Positions 8,927-17,219 of a DNA stretch of 64,000 nucleotides are shown one piece after another; position 1 is the first letter of the stretch; every line of letters begins with the position of its first letter. The DNA is from Mannheimia varigena (GTDB lineage Bacteria; Pseudomonadota; Gammaproteobacteria; Enterobacterales; Pasteurellaceae). The stretch lies in NCBI RefSeq assembly GCF_013377235.1, contig NZ_CP016226.1, forward strand, positions 620,001-684,000. The letters run 5' to 3'. The notes under the pieces were generated by a model. That model was not told the origin of the DNA. It was given only the letters and a program-made list of their open reading frames with translations, and searched no databases. The position numbers and the translations under genes were made by a program.

Positions 8927-9358
8927 CTAAACCTTATCTAAAAAGATAGGTGAAAAATTTGCTTGCTTGCTGTGTTTTTCTATCAGTTTTCTTACAGCCC
9001 AGAAACTTATCCCTGTAAAAAGCAGCATTATGCAGAAAACGATTAATTCATTTGCAAAAAATTGTGAAAATCCAACCGCTGTTATTACTAATACAAACAG
9101 TGGAATGCCATAAATCAAAAACACACTTTTTAATAAAGTATTCTCTGCTAATCCTAATTTAATGCGATCACCAACTTGAAGATCTTCATTAACATTAATC
9201 TGAAAGCGGGGTGCTATTTTTTCTCCAGCAAGCGCTGATAAAGCTTTTGTACCACAAGCCGATTGAGCCGCACAACCACCACAACTATTTTTTGCATAGC
9301 ATTGCACAATAGCAATACCATCACGATATTCAACAACAGTTGCTTCTTCTATTATCAT
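8927..9358 (-). CDS. rseC: RseC, SoxR-reducing/sigma-E regulatory membrane protein
   Basis: RseC is an inner-membrane protein linked to sigma-E control and, in enterobacteria, to the Rsx/SoxR-reducing system. The cytoplasmic part has four cysteines at 20, 26, 29 and 35 (CYAKNSCGGCAAQSAC), the family hallmark. Two membrane segments follow at about 77-99 and 103-121. Length is 143 residues. Its ATG overlaps the rseB stop by 4 bases (ATGA), so it is translationally coupled and last in rpoE-rseA-rseB-rseC. fadD starts 10 bases downstream, so read-through into fadD and upp is possible. Confidence 0.93.
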   Translation of the reverse strand: MIIEEATVVEYRDGIAIVQCYAKNSCGGCAAQSACGTKALSALAGEKIAPRFQINVNEDLQVGDRIKLGLAENTLLKSVFLIYGIPLFVLVITAVGFSQFFANELIVFCIMLLFTGISFWAVRKLIEKHSKQANFSPIFLDKV

Positions 9359-10329
9359 TTCTGAGCCGCCTCTGTAAAATGAATATGCTTCATTATTTGT
9401 TGAGCAGATTTCAATGGAATATCGCCAATAATGACAATATCTTTATCATTGAGTGTTTGATTTAAAATGGTTAATTTACCTTGTTGCCAAGCATATTCAT
9501 CAAAATTTACACCTTGACTTGGCATTGCATAAATAGTGAATGTTGATAAACCATCACTATATAAGCGACTATCAACATATTCACTTTCAAATTGATAATT
9601 TTCACCACTCGTGGTCTGATTTTCAATAAGCTGAAACCCTGCTGGAATCCAATTAGGATGCCAGTCATTCAATGACTCTAATTGTGATTTTTCAATAGAT
9701 GTTAATGCTGGCAACATTAACGAATCTATAGCATTTGCAATCATTTCCAATTCTTTAGATTGATAAAGTTGTAATACACTAAACTCTTCTAAAACGATAT
9801 TATCTACATCCTTGACTTGGCTTTTCAGCAATAAACGGCTTTCTTCATCAATCCAAAGTGTATAAGCATAATGTAATATATCATTTGGAATAATGCGAAT
9901 AACTCTAGCAACTCTATCAGCAACTCTATCCCTGCCTGCATCTAAAAAAGAATAACCTTTCAATTTATTGAAATCGGTATACAGTACACTAGGGAGATTA
10001 TCTAAGATGTGTGGGCTATTTAAACTAAAAGGACGAAAATTATTACCTAAATAACTCACTTTCTGATTTTTCAGGATAATTTCTTCTCTGTTATGATCTA
10101 AATTCAATAATTGCGCATATTCTTTATCATTCATAAAGGCATGCCGGAAACGGAAAGATTCTGAATTTGTGCCTTGCTTTAATATATAAAGCAACTCATA
10201 AGTTGATTGTTTATATGCTTTTGTCATTGAGGTCAGGTAAGCAAGAGGTGTTTGCACAGTATTATCTGCCCAACCTAAAGCAGAAAATGTAAAAACAAAC
10301 ACAAATAACAAATATTTTCTTATAAACAT
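9355..10329 (-). CDS. rseB: RseB, periplasmic regulator of sigma-E
   Basis: RseB binds the periplasmic domain of the anti-sigma factor RseA and protects it from cleavage until lipopolysaccharide or envelope signals displace it. A signal peptide is clear: MFIRKYLLFVF, hydrophobic core, ALGWA with cleavage after about residue 21. The rest matches the MucB/RseB pattern: an N-terminal lipoprotein-carrier-like domain, then a C-terminal domain near YQFESEYVDSRLYSDGLSTF. The frame extends 4 codons upstream to a TTG; ATG at 10329 gives a better signal peptide and has GAG upstream. Length is 324 residues. Confidence 0.92.
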   Translation of the reverse strand: MFIRKYLLFVFVFTFSALGWADNTVQTPLAYLTSMTKAYKQSTYELLYILKQGTNSESFRFRHAFMNDKEYAQLLNLDHNREEIILKNQKVSYLGNNFRPFSLNSPHILDNLPSVLYTDFNKLKGYSFLDAGRDRVADRVARVIRIIPNDILHYAYTLWIDEESRLLLKSQVKDVDNIVLEEFSVLQLYQSKELEMIANAIDSLMLPALTSIEKSQLESLNDWHPNWIPAGFQLIENQTTSGENYQFESEYVDSRLYSDGLSTFTIYAMPSQGVNFDEYAWQQGKLTILNQTLNDKDIVIIGDIPLKSAQQIMKHIHFTEAAQK

Positions 10330-10429
10330 ATTTATTCTCAAGCTAATATCAATTTCACTATTCTATCAAATTTTTTTTGTATTTCGCTATCTGTTGGCCA
10401 TTTCTAATTTTTTCGCTACATTTACATAC

Positions 10430-10466
10430 AAAAAGCCACATAATTCAAAGAATAATGTGGCTTTTT
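10430..10466 (-). terminator. Terminator-like hairpin between rseA and rseB
   Basis: A perfect 12-bp stem, AAAAAGCCACAT / ATGTGGCTTTTT, lies in the 169-base gap between rseA and rseB. Read on the minus strand it ends in a run of five Ts. It looks like a partial terminator inside the operon that could lower rseB-rseC output relative to rpoE-rseA. It has a longer T-run on the plus strand, where no gene needs it. Confidence 0.6.
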
Positions 10467-10498
10467 TTATTTTTCTTACTATATTATTTATGTATGCT

Positions 10499-11101
10499 TT
10501 ACTGCTTTTCTGTATTTGAAGACGTTTGCGCTTTTTGCTTCTCTTCTTCTGATAATGTTACATTCACATTATTCATACGGCGTTGTAACTCATGGTTTTC
10601 TAATAACGCATTAATTTTACGTTGCTGAATTTCTAACTGTTCTGCAGTTGGTTGATCTTTTGCTGGAGTATTATAACTTACTGCTTCAACAGAATTGCTG
10701 AAAGGCAAAGTTTGCAATGCTGGCTGTGCTTGAGCAACTTCTTCATTAGAGTTGAAAGAATTTACACCTAAAACAGCAACTAAACAGACTGATGCAGCAA
10801 TACCCGCCTGCATAATTGGAGTACCCCAACGCTTAAGTTTCAGTAATATCCCCTTAGACTGTTCTACATTTGCTTGAGATTCGATTTCTTCCTGCTCTAT
10901 TAACGCGGCCATTTTTGCAGAAAAATCACTCCCTAGAATAATTTCATCTCCTTGCATCACACTACGAATAGCGTGATAACTCGCCCATTTTTGCTGTAAT
11001 TCAGGACTACTTGTTAAGGTTTCTACAAATCCGTTATCAACATCTTGTCCGTCCATATAAGCTGAAAGGCGTTCATTTTGTTGAGTAATGCGTTGTTGCA
11101 T
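10499..11101 (-). CDS. rseA: RseA, membrane anti-sigma-E factor
   Basis: RseA holds sigma-E inactive at the inner membrane and is destroyed by regulated proteolysis under envelope stress. The N-terminal cytoplasmic anti-sigma domain (about 1-90) contains the typical NERLSAYMDGQ start. One membrane segment is at about 96-112 (IMQAGIAASVCLVAVLGV). The periplasmic tail is about 85 residues and Gln-rich. The frame begins at a TTG four codons upstream, but ATG at 11101 has GGAG six bases before it and gives MQQRIT, so I use that (200 residues). It follows rpoE by 47 bases. Confidence 0.93.
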   Translation of the reverse strand: MQQRITQQNERLSAYMDGQDVDNGFVETLTSSPELQQKWASYHAIRSVMQGDEIILGSDFSAKMAALIEQEEIESQANVEQSKGILLKLKRWGTPIMQAGIAASVCLVAVLGVNSFNSNEEVAQAQPALQTLPFSNSVEAVSYNTPAKDQPTAEQLEIQQRKINALLENHELQRRMNNVNVTLSEEEKQKAQTSSNTEKQ

Positions 11102-11148
11102 AATTGGCTCCAATGATTTTAAATCTTCTTAAATAATATGTAATTCAA

Positions 11149-11721
11149 CTACTGTACAAGAGGGTTGATTTTTGCATCAATAGCTTCTCTTGCACGAAAA
11201 ATACGAGAGCGTACTGTTCCAACCGGGCATTCCATTACTTCTGCAATTTCCTCATAACTTAACCCCTCTAATTCTCTTAATCGAATTGCAGTTTTAAGCT
11301 CATCTGGTAAATTTTCGATTGTATCGAATACAACACGCTTTAGCTCTTCAGATAATACTAAGTTTTCAGGTGTATCACTTTCACGAAGCTGAACACCCAC
11401 ATCATAACTTTCAGCATCTTCTGCTAAAATATCTTCTTTAGGAGGTCTTCTCCCCAAAGAGGTTAAATGATTCTTGGCAGTATTAACTGCTATTCGATAA
11501 AGCCATGTATAAAAAGCACTTTCCCCGCGGAAAGACTCTAAAGAACGATAGGCTTTAATAAAAGATTCTTGCACAATGTCTGGAATATCATCTCTTGCAA
11601 CATAGCGAGTAAGCAAACCAGCTACTCTGTTTTGATAACGTACAACAAGTAAATTAAATGCTTTTTTATCACCTTTTTGTGCTTTTTCGACTAATTCTTG
11701 GTCGGTGATTTGTTCGCTCAA
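11149..11721 (-). CDS. rpoE: RNA polymerase sigma-E factor
   Basis: Sigma-E directs transcription of envelope-stress genes. Region 2 (LVVRYQNRVAGLL through DIVQESFIKAYR) and region 4 (LSYEEIAEVMECPVGTVRSRIFRARE) are intact. The length of 190 is normal for the ECF family. The start codon is TTG: MSEQITDQELV aligns with the conserved N-terminus, an in-frame TAG lies five codons upstream, and AGGAG precedes it. No nearby ATG would keep region 1.2/2. It heads rpoE-rseA-rseB-rseC and has a sigma-E-like promoter about 50-75 bases upstream, consistent with autoregulation. Confidence 0.97.
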   Translation of the reverse strand: MSEQITDQELVEKAQKGDKKAFNLLVVRYQNRVAGLLTRYVARDDIPDIVQESFIKAYRSLESFRGESAFYTWLYRIAVNTAKNHLTSLGRRPPKEDILAEDAESYDVGVQLRESDTPENLVLSEELKRVVFDTIENLPDELKTAIRLRELEGLSYEEIAEVMECPVGTVRSRIFRAREAIDAKINPLVQ

Positions 11722-11768
11722 CTGAGGACTCTCCTAAATGTAAATGTGTCACATCCATTGCACACTCC

Positions 11769-11797
11769 TTTAGTGTGTGCATTTTGACAAAAGTTCA
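11769..11797 (-). promoter_or_regulatory. Sigma-E-type promoter of rpoE
   Basis: On the minus strand TGAACTTTT (-35 region, 11789-11797) is followed, 17 bases after the GAACTT core, by CTAAA (-10 region, 11769-11773). This resembles the sigma-E consensus GGAACTT and TCTAA/TCAAA. The expected transcript start is about 40 bases before the rpoE TTG. An inverted repeat TGCACAC/GTGTGCA overlaps the -10 box. Confidence 0.6.
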
Positions 11798-11860
11798 AAA
11801 ATTTTAAAAAATTTGTCCAATTTTTTACTTTCTTTAGTAAGACAATAAAATAAAGTAAGA

Positions 11861-11915
11861 AAGCGGTCGGATTTTATCGAAATTTTGCAAAAATTTCAAA
11901 AAATCTGACCGCTTG
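11861..11915 (-). terminator. Inverted uptake-signal pair after leuA
   Basis: AAGCGGTCGGATTTT and the near-complement AAAATCTGACCGCTTGT flank an AT-rich loop just beyond the leuA stop on the minus strand. Likely the leuA terminator. Confidence 0.7.
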
Positions 11916-11957
11916 TATCGCATTGAAAAGAGCAAATTGTAATTTGCCTCTAATTTA

Positions 11958-13502
11958 TTATTTCTTCGCTTTGATATCTGCCACTTTCTGTGAACGATAA
12001 ATTGCATTAATTGCGTGAATTAATGCTCGTGCTGAACTTTCGACAATATCGGTTGCTAAACCAACACCATGGAATTTCCTGCCTTCATATTCCACCACAA
12101 TATCCACCTGCCCTAAAGCTTCTGCTCCTTCGCCTTTTGCGGTTAAGTTATAGTGCGACATTTTAAGCTCCATACCCACAATGTTCATAATTGCATTGTA
12201 AGTTGCTTCAACCGGACCATTACCGCCTTGCGAAGTTGCACTTTGACGAACACCGTCTAGTTCTACCTGCACAAATGCAGATGCCGGCAAACCGCTAATC
12301 AGCTGGGTCGTAATCACATCCAGTTTTAATCTGTTTTCTTCGCCTTGTTGCATATCAATAAAAGCAAGAGCTTCTAAATCATAATCAAAAACTTGTCCTT
12401 TTTTATCAGCAAGCTCTAGGAAAGCTTCATAGAGTTTATCTAAATCATAATCCGCTTCGGTATAGCCCATATCCGCCATATGTCCTTTAACTGCTGCACG
12501 ACCTGAACGAGCAGTCAAATTAAGCTTCTCTTTCTTCAAGCCAATGGTTTCCGGCGACATAATTTCGTAGGTATTTTTGTTTTTCAGCATACCGTCTTGG
12601 TGAATGCCCGATGAGTGAGCAAACGCATTGCTGCCCACGATCGCTTTGTTCGGCTGAATCGGCATATTGCAAAGCTGGCTCACCATTTGGCTGACACGGT
12701 GAATTTCTTGGGTATTGATGCGAGTATCTACGCCCATAAACTCTTGGCGGGTTTTGATCGCCATCACCACTTCTTCCAATGCCGTATTCCCTGCACGCTC
12801 GCCGATACCGTTGATGGTACATTCTATCTGTCTTGCTCCATTCTGCACCGCAGTTAATGAGTTGGCGGTCGCCATTCCTAAATCGTTATGACAATGTACA
12901 GAAACGATTGCTTTATCGATATTCGGCACTCGGTTCATCACTTGATGGATAATGTTGCCGTACTCATTCGGCAAACAGAAACCGACAGTATCCGGAATGT
13001 TCACCGTAGTTGCACCGGCGTTAATTGCTGCTTCTACAATGCGACAGATGTTATCAATGCCGGTACGTCCTGCATCTTCGCACGAAAATTCTACATCATC
13101 GGTGTAGCCTCTGGCACGTTTTACTGCTGCCACTGCCATTTCCACCACATCATCAAATGAACGCTTTAATTTTGCTTCAACGTGTAACGCTGAACTAGCA
13201 ATAAAGGTATGAATACGGAAGGCTTCAGCAACTTTTAAGGCTTCATAAGCCGCATCAATATCTTTCGCTACCGCACGGGAAAGAGCTGCCACACGACTGT
13301 TTTTGATATGACGTGCAATAGTTTGCACCGAATCAAAATCACCTGCGGAAGAAACAGGGAAACCGACTTCCATTACATCAACACCTAAACGTTCCAATGC
13401 GAGTGCTATTTGTAATTTTTCTTTTACCGTTAAACTCGCTTTTAGAGATTGTTCACCATCACGCAATGTTGTATCAAAAATAATAATGTTATTGTTGCTC
13501 AT
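11958..13502 (-). CDS. leuA: 2-isopropylmalate synthase
   Basis: LeuA condenses acetyl-CoA with 2-ketoisovalerate, the first step of leucine synthesis. The TIM-barrel domain begins with DTTLRDGEQ (10-18) and carries the metal-binding HCH at 203-205 within VHCHNDLGMA. The C-terminal leucine-binding regulatory domain (about 390-510) includes GGNGPVEATYNAI. Length (514) is normal for the long form. GAAGG precedes the ATG. Upstream are a leucine-rich leader peptide and attenuator. The other leu genes are not adjacent: an uptake-signal terminator follows directly. Confidence 0.98.
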   Translation of the reverse strand: MSNNNIIIFDTTLRDGEQSLKASLTVKEKLQIALALERLGVDVMEVGFPVSSAGDFDSVQTIARHIKNSRVAALSRAVAKDIDAAYEALKVAEAFRIHTFIASSALHVEAKLKRSFDDVVEMAVAAVKRARGYTDDVEFSCEDAGRTGIDNICRIVEAAINAGATTVNIPDTVGFCLPNEYGNIIHQVMNRVPNIDKAIVSVHCHNDLGMATANSLTAVQNGARQIECTINGIGERAGNTALEEVVMAIKTRQEFMGVDTRINTQEIHRVSQMVSQLCNMPIQPNKAIVGSNAFAHSSGIHQDGMLKNKNTYEIMSPETIGLKKEKLNLTARSGRAAVKGHMADMGYTEADYDLDKLYEAFLELADKKGQVFDYDLEALAFIDMQQGEENRLKLDVITTQLISGLPASAFVQVELDGVRQSATSQGGNGPVEATYNAIMNIVGMELKMSHYNLTAKGEGAEALGQVDIVVEYEGRKFHGVGLATDIVESSARALIHAINAIYRSQKVADIKAKK

Positions 13503-13527
13503 AATAAAACCTTCATTTTATTGGGAG

Positions 13528-13556
13528 AAAAAAAGCCCGCATTTTTAAGTGCGGGC
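13528..13556 (-). terminator. leu attenuator terminator
   Basis: On the minus strand GCCCGCA - 8-base loop - TGCGGGC is followed by seven Ts, about 30 bases before the leuA ATG and downstream of the leuL stop. This is the expected terminator of a translation-coupled leucine attenuator. Confidence 0.85.
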
Positions 13557-13595
13557 AAAAATGTGGATAGTCCATTTACTTTTTCCAACCAATCT

Positions 13596-13652
13596 TTATC
13601 CTCGCACAAAATGCGATAACAGAGATAATCGGAGTAAGGTAAATTTGTCCAT
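13596..13652 (-). CDS. leuL: leu operon leader peptide
   Basis: A short open frame on the minus strand encodes MDKFTLLRLSLLSHFVRG (18 residues), with five leucines at positions 6, 7, 9, 11 and 12. It lies about 40 bases downstream of a sigma-70-like promoter and 40 bases before a GC-rich terminator. Ribosome stalling at the Leu codons would favour an alternative structure and allow leuA transcription. The segment TTATCGCA / TGCGAGGATAA at its 3' end can pair as the pause hairpin. Small size, Leu content and context make the call; no protein-level evidence is available. Confidence 0.85.
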   Translation of the reverse strand: MDKFTLLRLSLLSHFVRG

Positions 13653-13699
13653 GTTGTGTTATGTGTTTATGTTTGCATTGTTATTCAGTAACTAAGTGT

Positions 13700-13727
13700 A
13701 TATTAGCTTTATCCAAGCCAATGTCAA
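13700..13727 (-). promoter_or_regulatory. Sigma-70 promoter of leuL-leuA
   Basis: Minus-strand TTGACA (13722-13727), 16-base spacer, TAATAT (13700-13705). The predicted start is about 13693, giving a 40-base leader before leuL. It is a near-consensus promoter, as expected upstream of an attenuator. Confidence 0.75.
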
Positions 13728-13740
13728 TAGCATTTTTCTC

Positions 13741-13997
13741 TTTAAGCAACCGTTTTCACTCGGTTATTAGAATGTCTGCTCAGCATTTTATTTCAAAAAC
13801 AAAAGGTTATTTAGATTAAAAATCTAGCTTACATTTTTAATCTAAAACAATTAATCAATATCGTAAATAAATATAATATTTTAGCTTTTAACAAATTTTT
13901 TTATAAAATTAAAAAATATTTTAAAATGACTATTCTCTTTGAAGTTTCAACTCAAATTTGATAGCCTCTTGAATTATTTTACTGCTGAGGATACACA
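13741..13997. other. AT-rich gap between leuL promoter and Cof phosphatase
   Basis: I see no gene here. The stretch 13840-13940 is very AT-rich and contains a short inverted repeat (TTTAGATTAAAAA/TTTTTAATCTAAA near 13810-13845). The right end must hold the promoter of the phosphatase gene, but no clear -35/-10 pair is evident. GAGGATACACA just before 13998 is the ribosome binding site. Confidence 0.5.
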
Positions 13998-14813
13998 ATG
14001 ACTTTACCATTTCGAGCTATTATTTCCGATCTTGACGGCACTCTGTTAAATGCAAATCATAAAATTGGAAATTTTACGATTGATACATTAGAAAAATTAT
14101 CACAAAAAGGCGTAGATATCTTTTTTGCCACTGGCAGAAATTACCCCGATGTTTCCCACATTATCAGCAAAGTGAATGCTAAAAATGCAATGTTGGTTAC
14201 ATCAAATGGAGCAAGAGCCAATAATTTAGACGGCGAAAAAATTGTCAGTCATTATTTGCCGGAGGATATCGCTGTTGAATTAATGAATATTGAATTTGAC
14301 GATAAAAATATTTGTCTAAATAGCTACCAAGGCGATGAATGGTTTATCAATAAAGAGATTCCACAACTAAAGCATTTCCACCAAGAATCCGGTTTTGGCT
14401 ATCAAGTAGTCAATTTTTCTTACCATCATGGTAAAGAAACTGAAAAAGTCTTTTTCATTGGCAAAACAGCAGAAGCCTTGATTCCGATTGAAAATTATAT
14501 TCGAGAAACCTATGGCGACCGTGTGCAAATGACCTATTCCGCACTACTCTGCCTTGAAGTAATGGCAAAGGGAGTTTGTAAAGCGAATGCGTTGGAAGAG
14601 CTAGTGAAACTGCGTGGATATACGCTAACAGATTGTATCGCCTTTGGCGACGGTATGAATGATGTAGAAATGTTGAACTTAGTGGGCAAAGGCTGTCTAA
14701 TGGCAAATGCCGATCCTCGCTTAAAAGCTGCATTACCTAATAATGAGGTGATTGGATACAATAAAGACGAAGCGGTTGCCAGTTATATTCGAGCCACATT
14801 TGGTATCATCTAA
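13998..14813 (+). CDS. Cof-type HAD-superfamily (IIB) sugar phosphatase-like hydrolase
   Basis: Proteins of this family dephosphorylate small phosphorylated metabolites such as sugar phosphates in the cytoplasm. HAD motif I is DLDGTLL with nucleophile Asp11 and acid/base Asp13. The type IIB cap lies between motifs II and III. Motif IV is FGDGMNDVEML near residue 218, followed by the typical MANADPRLKA. Length (271) is normal. A good ribosome binding site (GAGG) is present. Substrate cannot be assigned: such paralogs differ widely. Downstream lies the macA-like gene after 59 bases in the same direction. Confidence 0.88.
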   Translation: MTLPFRAIISDLDGTLLNANHKIGNFTIDTLEKLSQKGVDIFFATGRNYPDVSHIISKVNAKNAMLVTSNGARANNLDGEKIVSHYLPEDIAVELMNIEFDDKNICLNSYQGDEWFINKEIPQLKHFHQESGFGYQVVNFSYHHGKETEKVFFIGKTAEALIPIENYIRETYGDRVQMTYSALLCLEVMAKGVCKANALEELVKLRGYTLTDCIAFGDGMNDVEMLNLVGKGCLMANADPRLKAALPNNEVIGYNKDEAVASYIRATFGII

Positions 14814-14872
14814 ATTGCAAAATTTTTTCAGAAAACAACCGCTTGTAGCACAATACATCACAAAGGAAGAGT

Positions 14873-16036
14873 ATGAAACGTAAAACATTAGCCACACTTG
14901 TGCTAATTGCCGCTGTCGGAATAGGCGGATATTTTTACTATAATCAGCAAAATAATGAGCAACAAGTTCATTATATTACTGAAGCGGTTAGCCGTGCCGA
15001 AATCAATAAAAATGTGCTTGCCACAGGGTCAGTACGAGCGAGCAAACGCACAGAAGTTGGGGCTCAGGTGTCGGGTAAAATCCAAAAACTCTATGTTGAA
15101 CTCGGGCAAACCGTTAAACAAGGCGATTTGATTGCAGACATTGACTCAAGCAATCAAAGCAACACGTTAAACACCGCTCAAGCTCAACTCGCTTCATACA
15201 AAGCACAGCTTACCTCTGCACAAGTTGCCCTCGAAGTTGCTCAATCAAATTATAACCGATTAACTAAATTATATCGAGCCAATAGTGCAGCGTTGGCGGA
15301 TGTCGAAACGGCTAAAAATACGCTTGCCTCAGCTAAAGCAACAGTTGATAACATCAAAGCACAGTTAAAATCCGCAGAAATCTCGGTGAACGATGCCCAA
15401 ACTAATTTAAATTACACGCAAATCATCTCGCCAATGGACGGTGTGATTGTCTCTGTGCCTGTTTCTGTTGGACAAACGGTAAATTCTAACCAAACCTCGC
15501 CCACCATTGTGCAAGTTGCAGATTTATCTAAAATGCTAATTAAACTTGAAATTTCAGAAGGCGATATTGCTCTAGTGAAAGTTGGACAACAGGTTAAATT
15601 TTCTACTCTTGCTGAACCTAATCGAGAATATTCGGCAACTATTGATTCTGTTGATCCTGCACTCACAACACTTACCGATAACAATTACACCGAACAATCA
15701 GGCAATACTGAAGCAGTTTATTACTACGCAAATGTTTCGATTGATAATGCCGACAGCAGCCTACGTATTGGAATGACAACGCAAGCTCAAATCACCATTG
15801 ATAAACGGGAACAAGTGTTAGTTGTACCAACTAATGTGATAAAAAAACGTGGAAAAGAGAATTATGTGTTGGTGCTCGAGAACGGGCAATCACTGGAAAA
15901 AACAATCCAAATTGGCATTTCTGACACGCAAAATACCGAAGTAGTAGCAGGATTAAATGAAGGCGATCAGGTTATTGTTACGCAAAGAGCGGATGGAGAA
16001 AAAATAAGCACAACACGAGGACCAAGAATTCTCTAA
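14873..16036 (+). CDS. MacA-like periplasmic efflux adaptor (no MacB partner nearby)
   Basis: This is a membrane-fusion protein joining an inner-membrane transporter to an outer-membrane channel. Residues 5-24 are an N-terminal membrane anchor. A lipoyl half-motif (VGAQVSGKIQKLYVELGQTVKQGD) leads to a long alpha-hairpin coiled coil (about 95-180, Ala/Gln/Lys-rich). The second half-motif, ISPMDGVIVSVPVSVGQTV, and a beta-barrel domain follow. The pattern with TSPTIVQVADL and the C-terminal extension fits MacA, partner of the ABC transporter MacB. However, no macB follows: an uptake-signal terminator and an opposite-strand carrier come next. It may serve a distant MacB or be a remnant. Confidence 0.82.
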   Translation: MKRKTLATLVLIAAVGIGGYFYYNQQNNEQQVHYITEAVSRAEINKNVLATGSVRASKRTEVGAQVSGKIQKLYVELGQTVKQGDLIADIDSSNQSNTLNTAQAQLASYKAQLTSAQVALEVAQSNYNRLTKLYRANSAALADVETAKNTLASAKATVDNIKAQLKSAEISVNDAQTNLNYTQIISPMDGVIVSVPVSVGQTVNSNQTSPTIVQVADLSKMLIKLEISEGDIALVKVGQQVKFSTLAEPNREYSATIDSVDPALTTLTDNNYTEQSGNTEAVYYYANVSIDNADSSLRIGMTTQAQITIDKREQVLVVPTNVIKKRGKENYVLVLENGQSLEKTIQIGISDTQNTEVVAGLNEGDQVIVTQRADGEKISTTRGPRIL

Positions 16037-16051
16037 ATCCTTTCTAAATAA

Positions 16052-16107
16052 CAAGCGGTTAAATTTCCCTCATATTTTGCAAAAAATAAGAAAAATTTAA
16101 CCGCTTG
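16052..16107. terminator. Inverted uptake-signal pair between macA-like gene and carrier
   Basis: CAAGCGGTTAAATTT and AAATTTAACCGCTTG are perfect 15-bp complements around an AT-rich loop, between convergent genes. Confidence 0.78.
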
Positions 16108-16132
16108 CCTGTTTCTATATTAAAACGAATGT

Positions 16133-17077
16133 TTATTTCTCATTATCGTTTTTCATCTTCGCAAAAATCATCGCCAAGATAGGACCTGAAATATTGTGCC
16201 AGAAGCTAAATACTGCACTTGGCACAGCAATCACAGGATTCGCTTTAAAGTGTAATGCGGCAAGTGCTGCTCCTAAACCTGAGTTCTGCATACCTACTTC
16301 AATTGCTACTGCTTTGCTGTCTGCAATAGGCAGTTTAAATAAGCGGCTCGCTAAATAACCGATTAAATAACCTAAACCGTTGTGTAAAGCAACCACTGCA
16401 AAAATTAATAAACCGGATTCAATAATGCGATCACGGCTCACTGAAACCACCGCCGTTACAATTAATACAATCGCAATGACCGAAATTAACGGCATTGTTT
16501 GGCTGAACTGTTCTACTTTCTGCTTGAAGATAGTACGAATAACGACGCCAACAAAAATAGGCAACAACACCATTTGTAGCACAGAAATAAACATCGCTGT
16601 TGCATTAATTTCTAACCACTGGCTGGCAAATAAGTAGAAAATAGCAGGAGTTAAAACAGGTGCTAATAAGGTTGAAATAGTTGTGCAAGCCACCGATAAA
16701 GCCGTGTTACCACGAGCTAAATAAGTCATCACATTTGACGATGTTCCACCCGGACAACAGCCCACTAAAATTACACCAATGGCTAAATCAGGCGGTAAAT
16801 TAAATGTTTTTACCAATCCATAAGCAACACTTGGCATTACCGCGAATTGAGCGATAACACCGATAATCACTGATTTTGGATTTTTTGTAACTTCAGCAAA
16901 ATCTTTGAATGTTAAAGTTAAGCCCATTCCAAGCATTACGATACCTAAAAGATATGGAATCCAAGGAACAAATTGTTTAAAAGTTTCAGGGAATTGTGCC
17001 GCAATGAAAGCGAAAACCACCACCCAAATAGCGAAAGTTTTGCTAACAAATTGCGTAAATTTTAATAATGTTTGCAT
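16133..17077 (-). CDS. Bile acid:sodium symporter family (BASS) carrier
   Basis: This is an inner-membrane carrier with nine to ten hydrophobic segments over 314 residues. Hallmarks of the family are the GCCPGGTSSNVMTYLARGN motif (about 107-125) and the EVGMQNSGLGAALA motif (about 260-273). These are the crossover helices that bind sodium and substrate. Bacterial relatives transport bile acids, pantoate or other organic anions, so substrate is open. GAGGCAAT precedes the ATG. It is a single gene, convergent with the macA-like gene and divergent from hel. Confidence 0.85.
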   Translation of the reverse strand: MQTLLKFTQFVSKTFAIWVVVFAFIAAQFPETFKQFVPWIPYLLGIVMLGMGLTLTFKDFAEVTKNPKSVIIGVIAQFAVMPSVAYGLVKTFNLPPDLAIGVILVGCCPGGTSSNVMTYLARGNTALSVACTTISTLLAPVLTPAIFYLFASQWLEINATAMFISVLQMVLLPIFVGVVIRTIFKQKVEQFSQTMPLISVIAIVLIVTAVVSVSRDRIIESGLLIFAVVALHNGLGYLIGYLASRLFKLPIADSKAVAIEVGMQNSGLGAALAALHFKANPVIAVPSAVFSFWHNISGPILAMIFAKMKNDNEK

Positions 17078-17176
17078 ATTGCCTCTATATTGTTATAAAA
17101 GGTTAATAGCCTAACTTAGTTTTGAGTAAAAATGAATAGTTGCATAAAACTATAGTAATGAATGCCTCTTTTTAGG

Positions 17177-17182
17177 TATAAT
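17177..17182 (+). promoter_or_regulatory. -10 box of hel
   Basis: A TATAAT sits 38 bases before the ATG at 17220. The predicted transcript start near 17189 would exclude the upstream TTG at 17187 and so supports the ATG start. No clear -35 box is seen. Confidence 0.45.
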
Positions 17183-17219
17183 TGTTTTGCTTATCAACAA
17201 AAAAATTAAGGATATCTTT

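Noticed and set aside
12520..13160. Frames on both strands overlapping leuA
   Set aside because: They are long only because leuA is codon-biased; no ribosome binding sites, and sequence is low-complexity translation of the wrong frame.
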